Both the position numbers and the translations under genes were made by a program. A stretch of 64,000 nucleotides of DNA from NCBI GenBank assembly GCA_021832085.1, contig JAKBLM010000002.1, positions 98,400-162,399 on the forward strand, in the 5' to 3' direction. The notes beneath the pieces are model-generated. The model saw only the letters and a list, made by a program, of their open reading frames with translations, was not told the origin of the DNA and ran no database searches. Source of the DNA: Acidobacteriota bacterium. GTDB lineage: Bacteria; Acidobacteriota; Terriglobia; Acidiferrales; UBA7541. Below are positions 36,301 through 44,874 of this stretch, piece by piece; position 1 is the stretch's first letter; each line of letters begins with the position of its first letter.

Positions 36301-37278
36301 CCCGATTGCGGCGGCACTCCCTTCGGCTACATTGGCACGCCGGCGGTCTTCAATTTCTTCCGGCCTTCGGGCCCGAATCCCTCCTTCGCCGGGCAGGACT
36401 ATGCCAATTACGACCAGCTGGTGGCGCTGGCAAAACAGGCCGGCTTCCCGGCCGGGTTTGGCGTGCCGGTGGCCTGGGGCGACGTGAACCAGCAGGAGTC
36501 TTCGGGCAGCTCGCTTTACGACGGGCTGACACTCGCGCTTTCCAAGCGCTTTTCGGACAATTTCGAGCTTCTGTCGAGCTGGACCTGGTCCCACGCTCTG
36601 GACGACCTGACCGGCCTGACGACGCTCTACCAGCCCCAGAACAACAACAATCCGAACCTGTCGTGGGGCAACTCGGCCTTCGACCAGCGGCAACGCTGGG
36701 TAACCAGCGCGGTGATCGACAGCCCGTACCGGCGCAAGCAGAAGGGAATTCTCAAGAAGGTGCTGGCCGATTCCTTCGTTGCGCCGATCATCGTGGTGGC
36801 CTCCGGCAGGCCCTATACCGTGATCACCGGCGTGGACACGAACCTGAATTTCAATCCCTATACCGACCGGCCGTCGGTGGTCGCGTCGGGCGCGGGCGGC
36901 TCGGTCAGCTCGCCCTATATTTCCGGCGTGTCGTTCGGCGAGCCGACCGTCTGCGCGGCGGGGATCCCGAAATCGGTCACTTCGCCCTTCGGGCAGACGG
37001 TTCCGATTCAGCCCTACGGCTGCACCGGGAATCTGGGACGCAACACCTTCGTGACGCCGGACTTTTTCAATATCGACCTGCGGCTCGATAAGAAGTTCTA
37101 CCTCACCGACACGCTGAATTTCGAATTCACCGCGGACGCCTTCAACCTGCTCAACCGGTTCAACGTCCTCAACGTGAACCAGGTGTGCGATCCCGCCTCA
37201 GGCGTCTGCAATGCCGGCCAGCCAACCGAGGCCTTCAATGCGCGGCAATTCCAATTTGGCCTGAAGTTCAATTTCTGA
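33385..37278 (+). CDS. Oar-like TonB-dependent receptor
   Basis: A 1297-residue receptor; the ATG at 33385 follows a GGGGAGG ribosome site and opens a signal peptide ending in RPVRAQ. Domains in order: carboxypeptidase-regulatory-like (about 30-115: NLRGRILNAKGQGVAGARV, GEYFFLELPPDTYQFTV), plug (about 140-250: VYVLGGDATDAAVGGIRSTV, PAEYGRATGGAISVVTKSGT, HGDLYGFVRDSR), and a long barrel with NYGVRYDVNLTP, APRVGIAWDPTG and LRLDKKFYLTDTLNFEF, finishing in the aromatic FQFGLKFNF. Oar-like proteins are expanded in acidobacteria and import large or unknown ligands. It has its own 276-base upstream gap after the radical SAM gene. Confidence 0.92.
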   Translation: MRRGVIVAWMACLIGCLIVVGSRPVRAQMITTNLRGRILNAKGQGVAGARVRIVDLETGWAREITTNARGEYFFLELPPDTYQFTVLARGYATLLNSRLKIGIGETAEYSPTLRASTRPQTQTITTQPALIVPTRTETAFTVSQREINDLPINLRDYFQFVLLSSAIKPDDTPLSGAFPTSGLNFNGQNARGNEVYVLGGDATDAAVGGIRSTVALEDVREFQVLENDYPAEYGRATGGAISVVTKSGTNEVHGDLYGFVRDSRVQARNPFSVQVDPTTGVASAYKPPYTRVQAGASIGGALQQNRFFYYLSGEALRFHGDEFSSIGENNFGLISATIPCLASPIQVTAQQASYFQKAIPAAGGCGSPEATPLIRAAQLYGAASDTALNGESQATALLNNVTGVPTTFPLPVDCNYLVINSCTPSNVVPLPQSYVGLTSAMGSFPVTQRTYIGTIRLDRVWNRNQRSFLQGSLSPSYQTGIQVNAPNQTYGLDAGSRTSEQNYIDQALVAQHTILFSDTLANVTRFQYARRGLHFGYSPLTTTVGTTTTNPGSNPGVNIPGVAFLGREPFSTIDRTEKRWELADNVTWVTGQHTVKFGADFNLLQLVSTPSQIFDLNYGGVYNFNTLDAGFLQLPGLPAFSAVQAYGLGMPQNFVQGMGQSYQPFDEKIIGGFAQDSWQLNPRLTVNYGVRYDVNLTPILPPATTINAAAGTAMKVVQGIPRDYKDIAPRVGIAWDPTGRGKTVVRAGFGMFYGQTPLMLAFESSAADGAQSMQLETAGGLPTGAAVTSASAVQTMNASSIFQGVLGGIPSVTSAGFTLCGNNLPVSLGYQCADQRFAPSISSSLLNNQSYLAAGFPLAQLPFTLPVASNFVNGYSEQGSLTIEHQFWHNYKVSLGYTWVHGVHLFRSRNINQTNPVLLAQNYANAVKAGLEPSGPLNVSVPSAAAGSCVSTSGTSSVEVISSGQLGTGYSTPDCGGTPFGYIGTPAVFNFFRPSGPNPSFAGQDYANYDQLVALAKQAGFPAGFGVPVAWGDVNQQESSGSSLYDGLTLALSKRFSDNFELLSSWTWSHALDDLTGLTTLYQPQNNNNPNLSWGNSAFDQRQRWVTSAVIDSPYRRKQKGILKKVLADSFVAPIIVVASGRPYTVITGVDTNLNFNPYTDRPSVVASGAGGSVSSPYISGVSFGEPTVCAAGIPKSVTSPFGQTVPIQPYGCTGNLGRNTFVTPDFFNIDLRLDKKFYLTDTLNFEFTADAFNLLNRFNVLNVNQVCDPASGVCNAGQPTEAFNARQFQFGLKFNF

Positions 37279-37281
37279 GGC

Positions 37282-37307
37282 ACGGGCTCACGGCCCGTCG
37301 GGCTTTT
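37282..37307 (+). terminator. Possible terminator after the Oar-like receptor
   Basis: ACGGGC-N5-GCCCGT immediately after the stop codon, then CGGGC and four T. The T run starts a few bases late and the hairpin overlaps the stop of rmuC on the other strand, so it is only suggestive. Confidence 0.35.
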
Positions 37308-38682
37308 GCTCGTCGGGCGCGGGCGCCGGGCGCAAGTCCACTTCGGTGGGTTCGATGGCGGGGAGTTCGCCGTCGGCCGAGACCCCGAGCTCGCGCAGGC
37401 GTCGCGCCGAAGGCAGCAGCCGGTCGTTGAACGAGCCAACGGCGCGATTGTAGGCAAAACCGGCCTTGTCGAGCCCCTCGCCGATGCCGACGAGGTGATC
37501 GACGAATTTCAGGATGCGCTCGTAAAGTTCCCTGCCCAGGCTGCTGATGCGGGCGGCATTTTCCTCCATCCGGTGCTGGCGCCAGCCGTGCTCGACCGCC
37601 ATCAGCAACGCGATCAGGGTGATGGGGCTGGCGGGGAGCACTTTTTCCTCGCTGCCCAGCGCGTCTTCGAGCAGCTGCCGGTCGCTTTCGAGCGCCGCGC
37701 TGAAGAACGACTCCCCCGGCATGAAGAGCACGACGAATTCCGGCGCCGGCTGGAACTGGCTCCAGTAGGCTTTTGAGCCGAGTTGGCGCAGATGCGAGCG
37801 GACCAGGTGGATGTGCTTTTCCATCGCTTGCTGCCGCTCGCGCTCGCTCGTCGCCTCGGCGGCTTCGAGAAACGCCTCGAGCGGCACCTTGGCGTCGACG
37901 GCGATGTTGCGCCCGCCGGGCAGGTGAACGATCAGGTCCGGGCGCAGCCGGCCGCCCTCGCCGCCGAGCGTCTGCTGCTCGTCGAAGTCGCAGTGCGCCG
38001 ACATGCCGGCCAGCTCCACGGCGCGGCGCAACGTCAGCTCGCCCCAGGAGCCGCGCACGCGCGGCTGGCGCAAGGCGGTCGCCAGCGTGCCGGTTTCCTG
38101 GCGCAGTTCCCGGATTCGGGCCGCCAGATCGCCATGCGCCTGCCCGAGCGCCGATTCGGCCTGCGAGACCTGTGCCATCTGCGCTTGCAGATTCTTCAGC
38201 GTCTCGGCCAGCGGCGCCACCAGGCCATCGATCGCCACTTTCCGCGTTTCCAGCTCCGTGGCCGCCTGCTGGCGAAGGCCCTCGAATCGCTCGCCGGCCT
38301 GCTTGAGAAACTGGTCGCTGCTCTTGCCAAGCGCGTCGAGGGCGAGCGCCTCGAAAACCGCCTTCATCTCCGATTTCATCTGCTCGAAGACCTGGCGCTG
38401 CTCGGCCAGATTTTCCTCCGATTTGCGCAGAGCCGTTTCCGCCGCCACCCTCTGGCTCGCCTCGGTCTCCAGGCGCGCCTGCCGCTCGTCCAGGCCCGCG
38501 CGCAGCGTCTCCACCTGGCTCCGCAATTCGCCGGCTGTGGCGTCGAGAGCCGCCCGGCCGGTTTCCGCCTCGCGCAGCCGCGCATCAAAGGCCCCGTGCG
38601 AGCGCGCCGCGCCAAGCAGGTAACCGAGCGCCAGCCCGATTCCCAGCGCCACCAGGCCGAGAACAATCGCCTCGAGACTCAT
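37288..38682 (-). CDS. rmuC: DNA recombination protein RmuC
   Basis: A 464-residue RmuC. An N-terminal membrane helix (IVLGLVALGIGLALGYLLGA) leads into a long coiled coil (about 30-200), then the PD-(D/E)XK-like core: GSWGELTLRRAVELAGM, LRPDLIVHLPGGRNIAVDAKVPL and ESFFSAALESDRQLL, the canonical D-x-K motif being DAK. RmuC limits inversion and repeat-mediated rearrangement. Its start overlaps the stop of the small upstream gene (ATGA). A second homologue lies 500 bases upstream in the opposite direction. Confidence 0.92.
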   Translation of the reverse strand: MSLEAIVLGLVALGIGLALGYLLGAARSHGAFDARLREAETGRAALDATAGELRSQVETLRAGLDERQARLETEASQRVAAETALRKSEENLAEQRQVFEQMKSEMKAVFEALALDALGKSSDQFLKQAGERFEGLRQQAATELETRKVAIDGLVAPLAETLKNLQAQMAQVSQAESALGQAHGDLAARIRELRQETGTLATALRQPRVRGSWGELTLRRAVELAGMSAHCDFDEQQTLGGEGGRLRPDLIVHLPGGRNIAVDAKVPLEAFLEAAEATSERERQQAMEKHIHLVRSHLRQLGSKAYWSQFQPAPEFVVLFMPGESFFSAALESDRQLLEDALGSEEKVLPASPITLIALLMAVEHGWRQHRMEENAARISSLGRELYERILKFVDHLVGIGEGLDKAGFAYNRAVGSFNDRLLPSARRLRELGVSADGELPAIEPTEVDLRPAPAPDEQKPDGP

Positions 38683-38918
38683 TCGCTACCTCGTACCGGA
38701 CCGGCATTGGATTCGATCCCCGGTTTCCGCTCGCTGGCAGGCGCGCTCGAAACGGCCCGCAATTCAGCCACCTGCCTGGCCAACGCGGTACGCGCCGCTT
38801 CGGCATCCAGCAACTTCTCTTCGGCACTCATCCGGCCCTTGGCCTGGCCCAGCAAAAAGCCAAGCACAAACCCAATGACCAAGGTGAGTCCGGCAAAGAT
38901 CATCGCCGATAGGATCAT
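38679..38918 (-). CDS. Small membrane-anchored coiled-coil protein
   Basis: A 79-residue protein: one N-terminal membrane segment (MIFAGLTLVIGFVLGFLLGQA) then a short helical coil (EEKLLDAEAARTALARQVAELRA) and a polar tail. It closely resembles the N-terminus of RmuC and overlaps the rmuC start, so it may be a duplicated RmuC anchor or an accessory subunit. There is no known family beyond this resemblance. Confidence 0.7.
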   Translation of the reverse strand: MILSAMIFAGLTLVIGFVLGFLLGQAKGRMSAEEKLLDAEAARTALARQVAELRAVSSAPASERKPGIESNAGPVRGSE

Positions 38919-39167
38919 CTCGACACCCCCGCCATTGCCTAGGTGGCAGAGAGTATCACACGGGGCCGCCGCCGCTCACCTCTCGAGATCGGAAACCCCC
39001 GCCGGAGAAAGGCCGCTAAGTGCCGGGGCGATGGAAAGGCGAAAAGCAAAGGAAAAGCATAGAGGCGCGACGGAAAGCAATGTTATCTATAAAGTAAACA
39101 TATCCGAAATGGAACAGCCGCCCACGCCCTGCGCCTTTACAATGAGCGCCCAAGGAGGATTTTGGCC

Positions 39168-40292
39168 ATGACCGGCGTTGACACTGTTGTTGTCGTTGTG
39201 GTGGCAGTTTTCGCGGCCGCGATGCTAGGAGCCTGGCTCCGCGGCGGCGCACCGAAAAGCGACGCGAGCGGGCTCCGCGAAGAGGTGCAGCGCCTGTTCA
39301 CGATGCAGTCGCAAGGATTTGCGGCGCAGGTTGGACAGATCTCGCAGGTGGTCACGCAACAAATCTCTGAAGTACGGCGAGAACTCGAGCAGGGGGTAAC
39401 CACGGCCGGGCAAATCACCTCCGACGCCCAGCACGAAGTCTCCGAGCAGCTGCGGAATTCGACCGACGTACTCTCGCGGCTCAGCCAGCACCTCGACAAG
39501 GTGCAGGAATCCGGACGCGAGCTGACGCAGGCGGCGCAGACGATGCAGGCTGTGTTCGGCGGACCGAAGTCGCGTGGCGTGGTGGGCGAAGCGCAGCTCC
39601 AGGACCTGCTGGGCGATGTGCTGCCGCGGAGCAGCTACGAATTTGCGCATACCTTTTCGAATGGGGCGACGGCCACCGCGGTGCTCCACACCGGACACAA
39701 GCTCGTGGCGATCGACGCCGATTTTCCGCTCCAGGCTTGCCGCAAGGCGGTGGAAAACGGCCCGAAGGCCCGCGTCGAGTTTGCGCAGGCGGTACGCCAG
39801 CATGTCGATACGGTCGCCGAATCGCTCATCCTGCCCGCTGAAGGCACGCTCGATGTGGCGCTGATGTTCGTACCCTCCGAAAGCGCCTTCCTCGAACTGC
39901 TGCTCACGAGCGATGAGCAGGGGCGGCTGGAAGATTATTGCCGGCAGAAGCGCGTTCTGCCGGTTTCGCCGAACAGCCTGCATGCTTACCTGAGCGCGGT
40001 GCTCATCGGCCTGCGCGGGATGGATTTTGAGGAAAACGCCAAGCGGATGCTGGCCAGCCTGGAGGACGTGAAGAAACAGTTCGACCAGTTCGGTCGCGTG
40101 CACGCCGAACTCGGCAACCAACTCCGGCAAACAAGCGAAACCTACGAGGAAGCCGGCCGGCAACTCGCCCAGGCCCGTACGGCGCTCGATGCCGCCGCAC
40201 CCGCTGAGACCCCTGCTGAAACATCCGCCGAAGTTGAAAGCAGCGAGATTGCCGAAACGGTGCCGGTGGAAATCTCGAATAACGGCGCATAG
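39168..40292 (+). CDS. RmuC-family protein with altered nuclease motif
   Basis: A 374-residue RmuC homologue. The ATG at 39168 has an AAGGAGG site nine bases upstream; a TTG two codons earlier is too close to it. An N-terminal membrane helix (VVVVVVAVFAAAMLGAWL), a coiled coil and the core GEAQLQDLLGDVLP, AIDADFPLQACRKAV and DVALMFVPSESAFLELLL are present, with the late NSLHAYLSAVLIGLRG segment. In the first RmuC, as in the family generally, the central motif is D-[SA]-K-x-P-L; here it is DADFPL, with Asp in place of the Lys. An Ala/Glu/Thr tail follows. It is transcribed divergently from rmuC. Confidence 0.85.
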   Translation: MTGVDTVVVVVVAVFAAAMLGAWLRGGAPKSDASGLREEVQRLFTMQSQGFAAQVGQISQVVTQQISEVRRELEQGVTTAGQITSDAQHEVSEQLRNSTDVLSRLSQHLDKVQESGRELTQAAQTMQAVFGGPKSRGVVGEAQLQDLLGDVLPRSSYEFAHTFSNGATATAVLHTGHKLVAIDADFPLQACRKAVENGPKARVEFAQAVRQHVDTVAESLILPAEGTLDVALMFVPSESAFLELLLTSDEQGRLEDYCRQKRVLPVSPNSLHAYLSAVLIGLRGMDFEENAKRMLASLEDVKKQFDQFGRVHAELGNQLRQTSETYEEAGRQLAQARTALDAAAPAETPAETSAEVESSEIAETVPVEISNNGA

Positions 40293-40795
40293 AGCCGAGT
40301 CCCTATCCTGAATTCCCCGCCCGTGCGAGGTGTGTGTCGCGCCGCCCTCCCGGCGACAGCTCGGTCAGGCGTCTCCGCAAAACCGTCCTTTGAGGCCTGT
40401 GAGGCAAGCCATTTTTCTTTTTTTTAAAGGCGCGGCCTCAGCCTTGCCGTGAGCACCGACGCGCGGACGGCGAACGCACGGCGTGTTTATGGTGAAACAT
40501 GTTCTGCACGGCAGCCCGAAGCCTGCTATGCTGACGCCGACAGGTGAGCCGTTCGGCGTGCGAAGGCGCCAGCCCAGGCGCACAAGCGCAAAAACCGGAA
40601 AATGTGACGCTTGGGAAAAATCATCTCCTTGAAAACGCAACACTTGCCCCGTTTTTCGTTCGACATCGTGTCCCGCTTTGTGCGGCACGTGTGACACGTC
40701 TCTTCTCGCCCAAAAAAGCAGCAAGGTGGGAAGCGGAAGCCCGCTGCCGCGCCACCGTTTCCCTTTCTCCGTCAAATAGCTTGTGAGAAATGCGA
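40293..40795. other. Intergenic stretch between RmuC-like and rlpA genes
   Basis: A 503-base gap between convergent genes. It includes an AT-rich run (TTTTTCTTTTTTTTAAAGG near 40412) and several GC-rich blocks, but no frame with good coding character and no clear terminator hairpin. Confidence 0.5.
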
Positions 40796-41515
40796 TCAGC
40801 GGTCCAGGCGCACGACGAATGTCGTCCGGAAGCCCTGATGTTTCTCCAGCTGCCGGGCCAGCCGGCGAGCTGCAGCCTCGCTGGACACGTCGCCCACGCG
40901 CACCCGATAGAGCAGCCCTTCCGCTGAATCGACTTTCTGGATGAAGACGGGGCCCCACCGCTTTCCCAAGCGGCGACGCAGCCGCTCGGCATTTCTGAGA
41001 ACCGCGAAGGCGCCCACCTGCACGGTAAATTCCGGCCCGACCGGGCCGGCCTTCCCCTTCGAAAGCAGCCGCAGCCGGACCGGCGCGACTCCCGGCCCTA
41101 TCATGCCGAGGACGCGAGCGGCGCCAAACGAAAGGTCGATGATCCGGTTTTTCACGAAGGGGCCGCGATCGATGATGCGGACGACGACCTGCCGGCCGTT
41201 CTGGAGATCGGTGACGCGGACCAGCGAGCCGAAGGGCAAAGTGCGGTGCGCGGCGACCATCTGGTACATGTTGAAGATCTGGCCGTCGGCGGCGCGGTGG
41301 CCGTTGAAGGGAACGCCATACCAGGAGGCCAGGCCCGTCTCGGTCCAGTGTCCGGGCTGCGGGGCTTTGGAAGGTGGCGGCGGAACGGAGGGTGGAACGG
41401 AGGAAGGATGCGGCGCGGGCAGGCGATGCTGGCAGCCGGCGACGAAAGCCAGCGTGGCAAGCGCGGCCAGGGCCAGCCGCCGCCGCTTCCGGTTGCCGCG
41501 CTGCGGAGCAGGCAA
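40796..41515 (-). CDS. rlpA: Septal ring lytic transglycosylase RlpA-like lipoprotein with SPOR domain
   Basis: About 239 residues. Lipoprotein signal RRRLALAALATLAFVAGC with a VAGC lipobox; then the double-psi beta-barrel of RlpA (GLASWYGVPFNGHRAADGQ, AAHRTLPFGSLVRVTDLQNGR, VVRIIDRGPFVKNRIIDLS) and a C-terminal SPOR domain (FTVQVGAFAVLRNAERLRRRL, YRVRVGDVSSEAAA). RlpA cleaves stripped glycan strands at septa; SPOR binds denuded peptidoglycan. The TTG at 41515 places the signal peptide at the very start; a GTG at 41569 in the same frame is the alternative. The catalytic-pore Asp is present in DRGPF. Confidence 0.88.
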   Translation of the reverse strand: MPAPQRGNRKRRRLALAALATLAFVAGCQHRLPAPHPSSVPPSVPPPPSKAPQPGHWTETGLASWYGVPFNGHRAADGQIFNMYQMVAAHRTLPFGSLVRVTDLQNGRQVVVRIIDRGPFVKNRIIDLSFGAARVLGMIGPGVAPVRLRLLSKGKAGPVGPEFTVQVGAFAVLRNAERLRRRLGKRWGPVFIQKVDSAEGLLYRVRVGDVSSEAAARRLARQLEKHQGFRTTFVVRLDR

Positions 41516-41759
41516 CGCCTCACGCCTCTCGCACGCGCGTCCGGCAGGCCGACGGGGCCTCGGCCCCACGCGGGAAACAGCGCGATTTGGAACCCGTTCG
41601 CACGCGAGCCAGCAGCCAACAATAACTTTCCGGTATTATATGAACCGCGGAAGCGTCCGACAAGGAAGGCCGTTGCCCCTGAGCCCGCGTTGGCGGTGGA
41701 AAATTGAGCGATGGAAGCGCGAATACTTCGGCTGGCTCTTCGCGAGTGAGAGCGAGCAG

Positions 41760-42596
41760 ATGCCCCGGCCGAGGATCTGCCCTTCCTGCGGGCAACTGGC
41801 GGGGGTGAAATCGCGCCGCTGCCCGAATTGCGGCGCCAGCATGACCTTTTCGCTCGCCGCCCTGAGCCAGACTTTCTCCGGCTTTCTCCCCGAAACCTCG
41901 CCGGCCACCTACGGGATCCTCTTTTTCTGCTTCCTCCTCTACGGCCTTTGCCTGCTCCTGACGATCCGCTCGGGCGTGCACGTCGGCGGCGGGCTGCTGA
42001 ATTTCGGCGGCATCAGCGGGCGGGTGCTGATGATGCTCGGGGCATCGCTGCCACTCTTCTACAACCTGCTGCAGCCGTGGCGCTTCATTACCGCGATTTT
42101 CCTGCACGCCAGCCTGATTCACATCGGTTTCAACATGTGGGTGCTGTACGACATCGGGCCGATGGTCGAAGACCTGTACGGCTCGCCCCGCTTCCTCTGG
42201 CTGTTCGTCGTCACCGGCGCGGTCGGTTACGTGGCAAGTTCGTTTTTTGGCTACATGAGTATCGGCGCCTCAGGCGCGCTGCTCGGGCTGATTGGTGCCT
42301 TGCTGGCGGTGACTTTCAAGCACAAGCAAAGCGCCACGGCGCAGGCAATGCGTAGCCAACTGGTCCGCTGGCTGATCTACATCTTCATCCTCGGTTTCTT
42401 GCCCGGCCTGAACATCGACAACGCTGCGCACGCCGGCGGCCTGATCTCCGGCTTCCTGATGGGCTGGGTGATGATGGACCGGCCGCCCGCCGATTCCGTC
42501 GAACGGAAAAAGGCTTACGCGCTGGGCTGGCTCGCGGGAGCACTGGTGGTGGTCAGCTTCGGCTTCATGGTCGCCCAGTTCATCCATTTCCGGTAA
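41760..42596 (+). CDS. Rhomboid-family intramembrane serine protease with zinc ribbon
   Basis: A 278-residue membrane protein. CPSCG and CPNCG at the N-terminus form a zinc ribbon; six or seven membrane helices follow. The rhomboid dyad is intact: Ser171 in GASGALLG and His224 in AAHAGGL. HIGFNMWVLYDIGPMVEDLYG is the L1/TM2 signature. Rhomboids cleave transmembrane substrates. An in-frame ATG at 41640 could add 40 residues, but a TATTAT -10-like box at 41634-41639 would place transcription inside it, favouring 41760. Confidence 0.88.
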   Translation: MPRPRICPSCGQLAGVKSRRCPNCGASMTFSLAALSQTFSGFLPETSPATYGILFFCFLLYGLCLLLTIRSGVHVGGGLLNFGGISGRVLMMLGASLPLFYNLLQPWRFITAIFLHASLIHIGFNMWVLYDIGPMVEDLYGSPRFLWLFVVTGAVGYVASSFFGYMSIGASGALLGLIGALLAVTFKHKQSATAQAMRSQLVRWLIYIFILGFLPGLNIDNAAHAGGLISGFLMGWVMMDRPPADSVERKKAYALGWLAGALVVVSFGFMVAQFIHFR

Positions 42597-42772
42597 CTAC
42601 ACGGCGTGGATCCTTCCGGCCGCCCGCTCAGGATTCAGTCAGATACCATCCCCTCAGGGAGTTGGGTCGGCCCGTTTACACGGGACAACCGAATGGCTGC
42701 GCAGATTGGATTTCCGCACGGCCGGGTAAGGCCGGCCTCTCGCGGGTAACTTCCTTCTTTTCATCGACTGCG

Positions 42773-42799
42773 GAAAAACGCCGGCAAGACGCCGGCGTT
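42773..42799 (-). terminator. Rho-independent terminator of the pfk-to-pgsA gene run
   Basis: On the minus strand, AACGCCGGC-N5-GCCGGCGTT (42799-42777) is followed by a run of five T reaching 42773. It lies 58 bases after the pgsA stop, the last gene of the leftward run. Confidence 0.8.
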
Positions 42800-42856
42800 A
42801 CAAAGACACGGCGTCGTCCTCACTGGCTTACAGGTGGCGGCGAAAAGAGACTCGGG

Positions 42857-43447
42857 CTACTCGCGCGGCGGCGGGACCGTGCCGAGACGGCGGGCGACTA
42901 TGAGGCTGTAGTGGAGACCGGAAAAGACGGTGAGCCCGGCGACGACCCAAGCGCAGGCGTCGCGCGCCATATGCAACACCGGATTGGCGAAGACAGCCAA
43001 GACGATCACCAGGAACACCATCAGAATTTGCGAGACGGTGGTGAGCTTGCCCCAAATGCTTGGAGGAAATGAGACGTAACCCGCCGCGAGCAGGATGACC
43101 GCCGCGGCGATCAGCATCAGCCCGTCGCGGCCAAGCACGATGATCGCCAGCCACCAGCGGATCTTGCCTTCGAGCGCCAGCATGAAAAACGACGACGAAA
43201 GCAGCAGCTTATCGGCGATGGGATCGAGGTAGGCGCCGACGGCCGTTTTCTGGCTCAGCCGGCGCGCCAGCAGGCCGTCGAGCGCATCGCTGAGCCCGGC
43301 GGCCAGCAGCACACCCAGCGCCCAATCGTAGCGCTGGTAGCGAATCGAGATTATCAGAAACGGCAGGATCGCCAGCCGCAGAAACGTCAACTGGTTCGGC
43401 ACCGACAGCAGATCGCGCAGCCGCGCCACACCGCTAGTATCGGACAT
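42857..43447 (-). CDS. pgsA: CDP-diacylglycerol--glycerol-3-phosphate 3-phosphatidyltransferase
   Basis: A 196-residue CDP-alcohol phosphatidyltransferase with about six membrane helices. The family motif is complete: D-x2-DG-x2-AR-x8-G-x3-D-x3-D, here DALDGLLARRLSQKTAVG then LDPIADK. It makes phosphatidylglycerophosphate for phosphatidylglycerol and cardiolipin. It is the last gene of the leftward run, three bases after the CoA-transferase stop, and the terminator at 42773 follows. Confidence 0.92.
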   Translation of the reverse strand: MSDTSGVARLRDLLSVPNQLTFLRLAILPFLIISIRYQRYDWALGVLLAAGLSDALDGLLARRLSQKTAVGAYLDPIADKLLLSSSFFMLALEGKIRWWLAIIVLGRDGLMLIAAAVILLAAGYVSFPPSIWGKLTTVSQILMVFLVIVLAVFANPVLHMARDACAWVVAGLTVFSGLHYSLIVARRLGTVPPPRE

Positions 43448-43450
43448 GGT

Positions 43451-44824
43451 TCAGCCAGCCATTGTCTTCAGATCGGCAGCGACGATGAGCCGCGGCTCTG
43501 TGAGTCGTTGAACGTCGTCGGGCTTGACGCCGGGGGCAACCTCGCGGAGCACGAGTCCCTCGGGAGTGACGTCGATCACGCCGAGTTCCGTGATGATGCG
43601 GTGAACCACCTCGACGCCGGTGAGCGGCAGCGAGCAGCTGTTGACGATCTTGGCCTTGCCGTCCTTGGTAGCGTGTTCCATCGCGACGACGACCCGCCGC
43701 GCGCCAGCAACAAGGTCCATCGCCCCGCCCATGCCCTTCAGCATCTTGCCCGGAACAGCCCAGTTGGCCAGGTTGCCGCGCACGTCCACCTGCAGCGCGC
43801 CGAGGATTGTGACGTCGATGTGGCCGCCGCGAATCATCGCGAAGGAATCGGCGCTTGAAAAATAGGAGCAGCCGGGGATCTCACTCACCGTTTCCTTGCC
43901 GGCGTTGATCAGATCCGGGTCCTCCTGCCCGGCGAGCGGATAGGGGCCGACACCGAGCATGCCGTTTTCCGACTGGATGACCACTTCCACGCCGGGCGGC
44001 AGGAAATTGGGGACGAGCGTGGGCAAGCCGATGCCGAGGTTGACGTAGTTGCCGTCGCGCAATTCGAGCGCGGCGCGGCGGGCGATCAGGCCGCGCTTGT
44101 CGCCCGGCGCGATTGCGGAGCCGGCTGTTTCGGCCGAGCGGACGGTGCGGCGCTCGATGCGCTTTTCATAACGCTCGCCCTGGAAAATCGCGTCGACGAA
44201 AATGCCGGGGACGTGAATTTCGTCGGGACCGAGCTGACCCAGCTCGACCATCTCCTCGACCTCGGCGATCACGCGGTCGGCGGCCGTGGCCATCATCGCA
44301 TTGAAATTGCGCGCAGTTTTGCGGAAGACCATGTTGCCCCAGCGATCGCCCTTCCACGCCTTGATGAAGGCGAAATCGCCGCGCAGCGCCGGCACCAGCA
44401 GGTAGTTGCGGTCGCCGAACTGGCGTACTTCCAGGCCCTTGGCGGCGTCGGTGCCGTAGCCGGTAGGCGTGAAGAAAGCCGGAATCCCGGCGCCGCCGGC
44501 GCGGATGCGCTCGGAAAAGGTACCTTGGGGATTCAGCTCAAGTTCCAGCTGGCCGCTCATGGCAAGCTGCTCGAAGCGTTTGTTCTCGCCCACGTAGGTC
44601 GAGATCATTTTCTTGACCTGCTTCTTTTCGAAGAGGATGCCGACCCCGAAATCGTCGACGCCGGCATTATTGGAGGCAATCGTCAGGTTCTTGGTGCCCT
44701 TGCGGCGCACCGCCGCAATCAGGTTCTCGGGAACTCCAGAGAGCCCGAACCCGCCGACAAGGATCGTGGCTCCGTCCTTCAGGTCGCGGATGGCTTCTTC
44801 GGCATTGGCAACGCGTTTGTCCAT
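43451..44824 (-). CDS. Fused alpha-beta 3-oxoacid CoA-transferase
   Basis: A 457-residue CoA-transferase in which both subunits are fused as in mitochondrial SCOT. The alpha half has [14 protein letters not shown] and [14 protein letters not shown] (the oxyanion loop); the beta half has [18 protein letters not shown] and the catalytic Glu286 in [12 protein letters not shown], ending with [17 protein letters not shown]. Bacterial homologues are usually two adjacent genes (ScoA/ScoB). It probably moves CoA between succinyl-CoA or acetyl-CoA and acetoacetate/butyrate. It is 50 bases after tyrA and three bases before pgsA, so probably part of the run. Confidence 0.9.
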   Translation of the reverse strand: MDKRVANAEEAIRDLKDGATILVGGFGLSGVPENLIAAVRRKGTKNLTIASNNAGVDDFGVGILFEKKQVKKMISTYVGENKRFEQLAMSGQLELELNPQGTFSERIRAGGAGIPAFFTPTGYGTDAAKGLEVRQFGDRNYLLVPALRGDFAFIKAWKGDRWGNMVFRKTARNFNAMMATAADRVIAEVEEMVELGQLGPDEIHVPGIFVDAIFQGERYEKRIERRTVRSAETAGSAIAPGDKRGLIARRAALELRDGNYVNLGIGLPTLVPNFLPPGVEVVIQSENGMLGVGPYPLAGQEDPDLINAGKETVSEIPGCSYFSSADSFAMIRGGHIDVTILGALQVDVRGNLANWAVPGKMLKGMGGAMDLVAGARRVVVAMEHATKDGKAKIVNSCSLPLTGVEVVHRIITELGVIDVTPEGLVLREVAPGVKPDDVQRLTEPRLIVAADLKTMAG

Positions 44825-44874
44825 TGGATCGTTTCCCCAGAGTAGTCTGGAGCAAGAATAGCTCGGATTCGAGT

